Assembly: GCF_012911815.1 (NCBI RefSeq)
Contig: NZ_JAATNW010000010.1
Location: forward strand, 29,810-93,809
Length of the DNA stretch: 64,000 bases
Source of the DNA: Alteromonas ponticola
GTDB lineage: Bacteria > Pseudomonadota > Gammaproteobacteria > Enterobacterales > Alteromonadaceae
Direction of reading: 5' to 3'
Below are positions 9,705-16,354 of the stretch, piece after piece (the stretch's first letter is position 1; each line of letters opens with the position of its first letter). The notes under the pieces were generated by a model. It had not been told where the DNA came from and did not search any database. It saw nothing but the letters and a program-made list of their open reading frames with translations. Both the position numbers and the translations under genes were made by a program.

Positions 9705-10544
9705 TTACTTAGTGCGATAGGTTTTATAGAATACCCAGACGAGGCCGATACCGACAGTCCAATTTGATTCAACCTGCAACAGTGGGCTATCTGCCTGAGC
9801 TGTATTATAGAAATGCTGATACCGGATGAAACTTCCAAGCCAGATATTATCAAATTTGAGCGTTATGCCAGACGATAGCTCTGTGCCTGAGTAGCCGGAA
9901 TGTGTATCGAACTGAGGACGTGATGACGTCGCATACTGCGAAGACACTCCATAAAAGTACTCGAGGTTTTTATCATTGGCCCAATTTACCGTAAGCCTGC
10001 TTGTCCACGTCAGTTCCTTGTTGAAGAGCAGGGCTTTTTGCACGAATTCGCCTCCTACTCCCGCCTTCAGACCCACCGAGTCAATCGAACCAAAATCGGT
10101 CGCGATGGCCTTTCTTAAAAAGGTGTGAGCGCGCAAATAACTGTCGCTTTCCTCAGTTCCTGAAAAATAGTACAAAAGCCGCGGACCTGCTTCAGCTGTC
10201 CAGTCAAGATCAGGCATCCCCTCTCTGACAGCAGCATCTTCACTGCGCACAGGGATCCCTCCCGCAAACGACAAATCAATTTCCCAACGGTTACCTTCAA
10301 ATAAACTGCCAACTAAACCTTCTCTATCCACGGTAATCCGGTCATCTTTGTAGTAAAAATAAGGGAAAGGCAGAATATAGCTACTTTGATCTTCAGAACC
10401 GGGATAGGCCGGTAGCGTAATGGCAAACCCTCCCATCCCGGCTTCAATTTTGCTTTGAGCGAATGTGTCAAAACAGAGCAATACTGTCCACAGGAGAATT
10501 ATGGGGCCTAGTAAAATGTCTTTAGCGCGTTTACAGGCGAAGAT
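9705..10544 (-). CDS. MipA/OmpV family outer-membrane protein (start uncertain)
   Basis: The mature part (from about SKIEAGMGGFAITLPAYPGSEDQSS) has the classic MipA/OmpV opening G-...-P-x-Y-P-G-S, alternating amphipathic beta-strands and an aromatic C-terminal region typical of an outer-membrane barrel. The family acts as an MltA-interacting scaffold or small porin. The first ATG-like start usable in frame is a TTG at 10481, which leaves only nine residues before the cleavage site. Reading further upstream in the same frame gives a good signal peptide (CKRAKDILLGPIILLWTVLL...FAQ) but no ATG, GTG or TTG before the stop. A TGAGGT sequence sits about 9 bases before an ATC at 10544. Either a non-standard start is used or the original ATG has mutated. 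Confidence 0.7.
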   Translation of the reverse strand: MFACKRAKDILLGPIILLWTVLLCFDTFAQSKIEAGMGGFAITLPAYPGSEDQSSYILPFPYFYYKDDRITVDREGLVGSLFEGNRWEIDLSFAGGIPVRSEDAAVREGMPDLDWTAEAGPRLLYYFSGTEESDSYLRAHTFLRKAIATDFGSIDSVGLKAGVGGEFVQKALLFNKELTWTSRLTVNWANDKNLEYFYGVSSQYATSSRPQFDTHSGYSGTELSSGITLKFDNIWLGSFIRYQHFYNTAQADSPLLQVESNWTVGIGLVWVFYKTYRTK

Positions 10545-10826
10545 AGTTTTGTTACCTCAATGCATTAATCTGTTTCTGTGTATGTAGTTGCTGCGTCTGC
10601 AGCAAACTATATTAGTTATTCAAGTATTCTTTTTTATCAAGCAAATTTTTACTTTCGTTGCACCTAACTCGATAAATATGATAGCGAATAACCAAGTTAA
10701 TCGCGACCAGCATAGTTTGTACGTCACGCTAAAAAAACTATCTATAGGTTCAGTAGGCAACCTGAATACTCATTGTTACAGTTTAATTCGACCATGTGGG
10801 TCGTACTAATTAAAAGGAAATTACTT
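10545..10826. promoter_or_regulatory. Divergent upstream region of the MipA-like and peptide genes
   Basis: AT-rich stretch between the minus-strand MipA-like gene and the plus-strand leader-peptide genes. It must contain their promoters, but I cannot assign -35/-10 boxes with confidence. The ribosome-binding site of the first peptide gene (AAAAGGA) is at 10811-10818. Confidence 0.35.
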
Positions 10827-10955
10827 ATGCAAGAACTAGTTTTAAAGGATACTGAAATTGTGGCAGGAGGTTCATGGGGCCATGTAGCCGTTGCCATCGC
10901 AATTGCAGATGCGGCCTATGATTTTTATAGAGGTTATTCAGAGAATAGGAATTAA
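10827..10955 (+). CDS. Double-glycine leader peptide, class II bacteriocin-like (peptide 1)
   Basis: A 42-residue peptide starting at the ATG at 10827 behind AAAGGA. The N-terminus MQELVLKDTEIVAGG matches the double-glycine leader of class II bacteriocins and microcins (M-x-E-L...E-x-V-x-G-G). That type of leader is cleaved by the C39 peptidase domain of a dedicated ABC exporter. The predicted mature peptide is 27 residues, starts S-W-G-H, has an Ala-rich helix with small-residue spacing (AVAIAIADAA) and ends with Y-D-F-Y-R-G-Y. This resembles the lactobin/cerein 7B-like two-peptide group. No C39 transporter is visible in the window. The leader is seen directly; bacteriocin activity is inference. 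Confidence 0.7.
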   Translation: MQELVLKDTEIVAGGSWGHVAVAIAIADAAYDFYRGYSENRN

Positions 10956-10963
10956 GGGCGGCT

Positions 10964-11137
10964 ATGAACGATATAAATGAATTTCACATGCGGGAGCTCA
11001 ATAGTGCTGAGGTAGAGGCAATTGCTGGTGCTGGATTATTTTATGACTTGGGTAAATTTTTTGCTCAAGTCGCCAATGCAAATGATTCGATCTACCAACA
11101 ATATGGCAACACCAATATGAACCATTGGCCACGTTGA
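10964..11137 (+). CDS. Double-glycine-type leader peptide, bacteriocin-like (peptide 2)
   Basis: A 57-residue peptide beginning 8 bases after peptide 1 (ATG at 10964, behind AAGGGCGG). An internal ATG at residue 9 gives M-R-E-L-N-S-A-E-V-E-A-I-A-G-A, a leader of the same type as peptide 1 but ending in Gly-Ala, which C39 peptidases also accept in some families. The predicted mature part, about 34 residues, starts G-L-F-Y-D-L-G-K-F-F and ends N-H-W-P-R. The paired arrangement suggests a two-component bacteriocin with peptide 1. Alternatively each could be an independent microcin or a signalling peptide. Confidence 0.65.
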   Translation: MNDINEFHMRELNSAEVEAIAGAGLFYDLGKFFAQVANANDSIYQQYGNTNMNHWPR

Positions 11138-11146
11138 GATCAGTTC

Positions 11147-11166
11147 GAGGCTGCAACGGTAGCCTC
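11147..11166 (+). terminator. Hairpin after the peptide genes (weak terminator or processing stem)
   Basis: Stem of 8 pairs including one G-T (GAGGCTGC / GTAGCCTC) with an AACG tetraloop, followed by TTTCATATT. It sits 10 bases after peptide 2 and 20 bases before the small membrane protein gene. It could lower readthrough into that gene or stabilise the peptide mRNA. Confidence 0.45.
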
Positions 11167-11185
11167 TTTCATATTAGGTAAGACT

Positions 11186-11419
11186 ATGCTGTTTTTTAAT
11201 CTTAAAACAATGCTTCGTTTCGCTGCAGCTCTTTTTCTTCTTGAAAGCGGTTGGCAACTAATTATTTCTCACGACAGGAATATGTTGTACGAAAGCTTGC
11301 AAATAGGGCTGCTATTTTTAATTCTCTCTGAGCTCATTCCCCGTAGTTGCAACATCAAAGCATCGTCGAGCGAAACAGATATTGCTGATAAGACGAGCGT
11401 TGATGCTAACAATCGATAA
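11186..11419 (+). CDS. Small membrane protein, candidate immunity protein
   Basis: 77 residues, with AGGTAAG upstream of the ATG. Two hydrophobic segments, MLRFAAALFLLESGWQLII and LQIGLLFLILSELI, are separated by a short charged loop, and a polar Ser/Asp-rich tail of about 25 residues follows. I recognise no family. Its position directly after two leader-peptide genes on the same strand, its size and its two membrane spans fit the usual profile of class II bacteriocin immunity proteins. That role is inferred from context only. The gene converges on the halogenase gene. Confidence 0.5.
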   Translation: MLFFNLKTMLRFAAALFLLESGWQLIISHDRNMLYESLQIGLLFLILSELIPRSCNIKASSSETDIADKTSVDANNR

Positions 11420-11514
11420 GCCTTAAAGGCTAATGCCTGTTCGCGTATCACTTAATGTTTAACATCCGGTACCAGCATTTTCGATGGTACTTTCTCACTG
11501 ACATGCTTTTTTCC

Positions 11515-13005
11515 TTAAAAATTTTGAGCTGGGCAATAATGCTGTAAAAAGTCCTGATGCGAAGGCAATTGGTTAACCTTGCGCACATTCTGCTGCTCAA
11601 TTTGGGATAAAAAATGTTCCATTTCTTTTTCACTCATCAAATCAGCGACAGGATGATGTTGCTGTGGCACTAACCCCTGCCCCAACATCACCTGTACCCA
11701 GGAGTTCTCACCAAATAGCTCATTGGGCACTTTAAATACTTTTCCGGTTTCCTTAAACAATTCCAGGCGATGGCTTAAGGAATCGGGAATTGGCATATTC
11801 TTACAATAGCGCCAGAAGGGGCTGTCTTCTCGTTGTGTCACATGATAGTGCAAGATAATGAAGTCGCGTATATTGACCACTTCGTGTTGTGTCTGCGCGT
11901 TAAATTCATCAATATCCGCCTGCACGATACCGGTGGACGGAAACATCTGCAGCAGCCTGACAATACCACGCTGAATCAGATGAATACTGGTTGATTCCAG
12001 TAGCTCAATAAAACCACTCGATAGCCCCAGCGCGATACAGTTTTTATTCCAATGCGAACGACGCTGTCCTGTTCTAAAGTTGATCACTCTGGGCTCGGTA
12101 AGCACGTCACCCTCCACATTCTCCAGCAGCAATTGTTTTGCCGCGTCATCACTTAAATAACGGCTGCAATATACAAGACCATTGCCTGTGCGGTGCTGTA
12201 AGGGAATGCGCCACTGCCAGCCAGCAGCATGGGCGATCGACCGAGTGTAGGGGCGAGGCGCTTCTACACTTGCTGTTTGCACGGCAATCGCGCGGTCACA
12301 GGGTAGCCAGTGCGTCCAGTCGTCGTAACCGGTATGTAGCGCTTCTTCAATTAACAGCGCACGAAATCCGGTACAGTCTATAAACAAATCACCTTCGATT
12401 ACCCGACCTGACGCCAACGTTAGTGATTTGATAAAGCCAGACTGATGACATAAATCAATCTGATCAATCTTACCCTCTACTCTCTTTGCCCCATGTTGCT
12501 CTGCCATGCTTCGCAAGAACTTTGCATACTGTGTGGCGTCCAGATGGAAGGCATAGTTCAGCCCCATATTTGGCAAGACGGCAAACTTGTTTTGCTGAGC
12601 AGCCAGCAACTCTGCGCAGTAAACCCCATACTCTTTAGCTAAGCCCATCTGCTGCCCTTTCAGCCAGAAATGCTGAAAGCCTGCGGCCCAATGGTCTTGC
12701 CCGGTGGTGCCGAATGAGTGAATGTATTTTTCGCCTACCGATTTCCAGTTCTCAAATTCAATGCCCAGTTTGAAGGTCGCCTGTGTCGCCGCCATAAATT
12801 CCTGTTCATTAATACCCAACAACTTATGTAGAGTTAGCAAAGGAGGGATAGTTGCCTCGCCCACCCCCACGGTACCGATAGCGTCAGACTCGACTAATTG
12901 AATATCAAGATGCTTTCCCATCAATTTGGCCAGTGATGCTGCACACATCCAGCCAGCGGTTCCTCCACCGGCGATGACTACACGTTTGATTGGTTGAGAT
13001 TGCAT
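11515..13005 (-). CDS. Flavin-dependent tryptophan-halogenase family protein (canonical motifs)
   Basis: 496 residues. FAD-binding G-G-G-T-A-G-W at residues 13-19, the G-V-G-E-A-T segment near 47-52, a lysine at position 79 in F-K-L-G (the place of the catalytic Lys of PrnA), and the family signature W-Q-W-R-I-P at 263-268 are all present. It should therefore be able to form a flavin-derived hypohalous acid or lysine chloramine. Genes of this type next to SapC, a cupin-like protein and a TonB receptor are common in marine Gammaproteobacteria, and their real substrate is not established. Last gene of a five-gene unit, 22 bases after the cupin-like gene. Confidence 0.85.
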   Translation of the reverse strand: MQSQPIKRVVIAGGGTAGWMCAASLAKLMGKHLDIQLVESDAIGTVGVGEATIPPLLTLHKLLGINEQEFMAATQATFKLGIEFENWKSVGEKYIHSFGTTGQDHWAAGFQHFWLKGQQMGLAKEYGVYCAELLAAQQNKFAVLPNMGLNYAFHLDATQYAKFLRSMAEQHGAKRVEGKIDQIDLCHQSGFIKSLTLASGRVIEGDLFIDCTGFRALLIEEALHTGYDDWTHWLPCDRAIAVQTASVEAPRPYTRSIAHAAGWQWRIPLQHRTGNGLVYCSRYLSDDAAKQLLLENVEGDVLTEPRVINFRTGQRRSHWNKNCIALGLSSGFIELLESTSIHLIQRGIVRLLQMFPSTGIVQADIDEFNAQTQHEVVNIRDFIILHYHVTQREDSPFWRYCKNMPIPDSLSHRLELFKETGKVFKVPNELFGENSWVQVMLGQGLVPQQHHPVADLMSEKEMEHFLSQIEQQNVRKVNQLPSHQDFLQHYCPAQNF

Positions 13006-13026
13006 GAAAAGGTCTCGCTCATTAAA

Positions 13027-14025
13027 TTATCGGTTAAGCTTGTTTAGCAATTCAGCACGCAGTTGACGCGCTTGTAATTCGTTGATTTCGCCTGCAATAC
13101 CTTGCTGCTGTTTCGGGATGTGCGCCATCTTTGCTTCATCACGATTAAACACAAAATGCTCGAAATGGCTTCGCCAGGCCTCTCTTTGTGCGTCTGGCAA
13201 CTGGCCAACAGAAAGCATTGCCAGCTTCAAGGCCAGCATGGGGTTACCAAGATACCCGGGAGTAGTTCGCCACCAATAGTTGACTAAACCATTGACCTGA
13301 CTGAGTCCTTCCACGTGGTGCCACCACATGCTGGGAATGATGATGCCATCACCGGGCTCTAATTCAGTTATCGTGGCGTGTGACAGCGCTTCTTTGAAAC
13401 GTGGATATTTCGAGAAATCCGGCGCATCAAAATCGACTAAACTTATCGCCTGCCCCGCTGGGGTAAAGTCGAGAGGACCAATATAAAGGTTTTCCAGTTG
13501 GTCGGGCGGAAAAAGGGTAAACCGCCGTTTGCCTGCTACTACGATTGCCAGGTTTTGTGGAAAATCGCAATGTGCTGCAATTCGGCTGTGGTTACCTAGC
13601 CAGAGGCTTACCAGTGGGTCAATGCCTGACAGACTTATCGGGTTTTCTGTGCGCAATTCAGGAAACCAACGATCCACCATGGTAGAACCCATGTAGAGTA
13701 GTTTTTTATCTTTTGTTAACTGGTTGCAGAAAGCAGGGAAGTCACTCTGCACAGGCTGAAAGTTGAAGCCCGAAAGGTCGTGATTATAAAAAACCCGGGG
13801 ATCGTCTTCGGTCAGCCCCTGATACGTGACAACAGGTTCACCACTGTGATAGTCGTTAAGCAATGATAAAAACGCCGCGTCACTGTTTTTGGCCGCCTGC
13901 GCCAACGGCCAGTCACCTGCAATTCCGCGCAACACTATCGGTGTTGTGCTCTCCAGTAAGCCGGGATCAATTTCTCGGCTGCTAACACCAGCATGCTCAG
14001 CAACGTGCTTATCAACCGCGATCAT
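13027..14025 (-). CDS. Cupin-like (JmjC-type) domain protein
   Basis: 332 residues of the cupin_8/JmjC-like fold. The probable iron site is H-C-D in S-R-I-A-A-H-C-D-F-P plus a later His in P-S-M-W-W-H-H-V-E; between them lie K-R-R-F-T-L-F-P-P-D-Q and E-P-G-D-G-I-I-I-P. Related enzymes are Fe(II)/2-oxoglutarate hydroxylases. The substrate here is unknown, but the gene overlaps the SapC stop by one base (TGATG) and belongs to the halogenase unit, suggesting a shared oxidative modification pathway. Cytoplasmic, no signal peptide. Confidence 0.8.
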   Translation of the reverse strand: MIAVDKHVAEHAGVSSREIDPGLLESTTPIVLRGIAGDWPLAQAAKNSDAAFLSLLNDYHSGEPVVTYQGLTEDDPRVFYNHDLSGFNFQPVQSDFPAFCNQLTKDKKLLYMGSTMVDRWFPELRTENPISLSGIDPLVSLWLGNHSRIAAHCDFPQNLAIVVAGKRRFTLFPPDQLENLYIGPLDFTPAGQAISLVDFDAPDFSKYPRFKEALSHATITELEPGDGIIIPSMWWHHVEGLSQVNGLVNYWWRTTPGYLGNPMLALKLAMLSVGQLPDAQREAWRSHFEHFVFNRDEAKMAHIPKQQQGIAGEINELQARQLRAELLNKLNR

Positions 14026-14729
14026 CAGGCTAAGTTCAACTGCTTGTTCTTCCTGCTAACCAGGTCAGCAAACTGCGACTGTGATGCCAGCATCATATAG
14101 ATTGAGGTCAGGTAACCCTTTGCTCGCAGTGTCAGATACTGTTCATCAGTAAGCTCATTTAAGGTGTCTTCATTAATGGTGTAAAAGCCCAACAATTGAT
14201 GCTGAGAACCATCGTTTAACGTTACATCAAGCGTAAATGATTCGATAAGCTTAAACTCTAATAAGCACTCAACAAAGCCTTTATTTTCTTCTACGCCATG
14301 GTGCAGCGCTTCCAGCATGCCACTGACTTTTTCCAGATAAGGGGCGTGCCCGCCAAATTCCAAAAATAATGGTTCTCCGTCTGCGCTCACTTTCGCGCTG
14401 TCTGTGTCGATATTCACTACACGCTGCCCGTCCTGCACACCGATAGAAAAAGGCTGTCGTGAGACATTAATCGGCACGTAACCAGCGTCCCATTTCCCCT
14501 GATTGAGAAACAAATTTTCCTGCTGCTGAAAACCCAATAACACTACTGGATAAAATTGACCGGACTGCGCATCTTTGTGAAACACAATAGGATAATAAGC
14601 TTGGGCAGAGCGAAATTCAGCCGGAAACGTGAGCGAAAACATCACGTTATCGCCAAGCTCAGGGCTATACGCAGTGTTAATCTTTACATCTTTGTGACTA
14701 ACGTTATTTAATCGTTCTATTGTTGCCAT
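14025..14729 (-). CDS. SapC family protein
   Basis: 234 residues. It matches the SapC family pattern: A-Y-Y-P-I-V-F near residue 45, a P-V-V-L-L-G segment, W-D-A-G-Y-V-P near 80, R-Q-P-F-S-I-G, and L-E-F-G-G near 125. SapC was named from an S-layer-associated protein, but in TonB/halogenase loci its role is unknown. No signal peptide or membrane span. It starts 8 bases after the upstream halogenase ends and shares a base with the downstream cupin-like gene, so translation is probably coupled. Confidence 0.85.
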   Translation of the reverse strand: MATIERLNNVSHKDVKINTAYSPELGDNVMFSLTFPAEFRSAQAYYPIVFHKDAQSGQFYPVVLLGFQQQENLFLNQGKWDAGYVPINVSRQPFSIGVQDGQRVVNIDTDSAKVSADGEPLFLEFGGHAPYLEKVSGMLEALHHGVEENKGFVECLLEFKLIESFTLDVTLNDGSQHQLLGFYTINEDTLNELTDEQYLTLRAKGYLTSIYMMLASQSQFADLVSRKNKQLNLA

Positions 14730-14737
14730 ATGACACC

Positions 14738-16276
14738 CTAAATGGTTTGTAATCCGTGCGACGCAATCTGTTTCAACAACGTGCGGTTGTTCGGTAAGCC
14801 AGCCTTAAGCTGCTGCTTTTGCGCAGCCATGTATTGAAACTGTTGTAATGCACGTTGTTGAAAACGTGGGTTAACCGGTTTGCTTTTCTTCCCCGCGCAA
14901 TGCTGTAGCCCATACAAAATATACTGGTAACTGGCTGCTGGAAACAGCTCTTCAGCCATCGGCACATCATATCGACTTGGCGAATGACCCCGCCATACTT
15001 CAAGCATCTCGCTCAGCGACTCAGGTATAGAGGCTGCATCGCGATTATCCCTCCAATAGTCTGAATCTTCCCGCTTCGATAACACGTAGTGTAGCTTGAG
15101 AAAATCAATAATTCGTTCCCATCGGTACCTGAATGTTTCATTAAATCGTTTCGCAGTAATCGCCATTTGCCGTTGACCTGAAGGTAACTGCTCGCTGATG
15201 AATTTGGCGGCCAGCTCTACCATTACCAGCGCTGACGCCTCAAGAGGCTCAATAAACCCTGCAGCCATGCCTACCCCGACACAGTTGTGCTGCCAGAATG
15301 TCTCACGAAAACCGGGCTTGATAGCAATTTTTCGGACTTCAACGTCAGCACCCTGCTCACCAATATAGCGACGTAATGTGTGCTCGGCATTCTCATCTGA
15401 ACTGTGCGCTGATGAATAAACATGGCCAATTCCACGCCGAGTCTGTAAACCAATATCCCAAATCCAGCCAGCCGACTGCGCAGTAGCTAGCGTCGCTGAT
15501 GCAATTGCTGTCTCAGGTTCTGCATAATTGACCTGAGCAGCCAGTGCGCAGTCGTTGAAAAGAACATGCCGCTGCTCAAGGAAATTGATGTCGTAGTGCT
15601 GCCCGAGTAACAGGGAGGCAAATCCGGAACAATCGATAAAAAGGTCGGCTTCAATCAACCCATGTTGAGCAGTTTGAATGGATTGAATCGGTTTATCTTT
15701 GTCACCATTCACCGAGACGACGTTGTCTAAAATATGCTCCACTCCCAATTGGTTTACCGCATGGCGTTGCAATAACTGCACAAATCTACCCGCATCCAGG
15801 TGGTAGCCGTAATTATTGACAAACGCGTATTCGGGAGTGGTGATTTGTTTTGGTGCCAGCCCTGCCTCAATCATTGCCGCCTGCGTTGACACTGCATGGG
15901 CAAAATCGACCTTATCGCTATGAGGAAACCAGTAAGGCGCAATATCAAACTCAGCGGCAGCTACCGGAGGGGTAAAAGGATGATGATAATGGTTAGGGTG
16001 CGTATGCGTATGCCAGTTGCGAAACCAGGAGCCTTGTTTAAAACTTGCGTTACAGGAAACGATAAAATCAGTTTCTGATAAACCTATACGCTGCAAAGTC
16101 CCGCGCATGGAAGGCCAGGTTCCTTCACCTACCCCGATGTGCTTTACATCAGGTGATTCAACCAGGCTGATTTGAACACTTTTGTCAAAACGATAATCCG
16201 CCGCGAGTAAACTCGCTGTTAGCCAACCAGCGGAACCACCGCCGACGATTAATATCTTTTTCACAGAAGTATTCAT
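14738..16276 (-). CDS. Flavin-dependent tryptophan-halogenase family protein (variant motif)
   Basis: About 512 residues from the ATG at 16276; the frame could extend to a TTG at 16303. The FAD motif G-G-G-S-A-G-W (12-18), the G-V-G-E-G-T-W segment (48-54) and a lysine at position 80 in F-K-Q-G are present. The signature that reads W-x-W-x-I-P in proven halogenases is W-I-W-D-I-G here (271-276), with Gly in place of Pro. The motif is thought to suppress monooxygenase activity, so this member may act differently from its neighbour. It directly follows the TonB receptor and starts the enzyme part of the unit. Confidence 0.8.
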   Translation of the reverse strand: MNTSVKKILIVGGGSAGWLTASLLAADYRFDKSVQISLVESPDVKHIGVGEGTWPSMRGTLQRIGLSETDFIVSCNASFKQGSWFRNWHTHTHPNHYHHPFTPPVAAAEFDIAPYWFPHSDKVDFAHAVSTQAAMIEAGLAPKQITTPEYAFVNNYGYHLDAGRFVQLLQRHAVNQLGVEHILDNVVSVNGDKDKPIQSIQTAQHGLIEADLFIDCSGFASLLLGQHYDINFLEQRHVLFNDCALAAQVNYAEPETAIASATLATAQSAGWIWDIGLQTRRGIGHVYSSAHSSDENAEHTLRRYIGEQGADVEVRKIAIKPGFRETFWQHNCVGVGMAAGFIEPLEASALVMVELAAKFISEQLPSGQRQMAITAKRFNETFRYRWERIIDFLKLHYVLSKREDSDYWRDNRDAASIPESLSEMLEVWRGHSPSRYDVPMAEELFPAASYQYILYGLQHCAGKKSKPVNPRFQQRALQQFQYMAAQKQQLKAGLPNNRTLLKQIASHGLQTI

Positions 16277-16354
16277 CAAAACTACTATACAATGACGCCG
16301 CAATAAAAAGTAGCCATCTGTTGATGGCTACTTTGTTACGAACAGAGCACACAG

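Noticed and set aside
4866..11140. Lasso-peptide locus made of the asparagine-synthase-like genes and the small leader peptides
   Set aside because: No B-type protease or RRE gene, about 2.6 kb of unrelated opposite-strand genes lie between, and the peptides have double-glycine bacteriocin leaders and cores that do not start with the expected ring residue.
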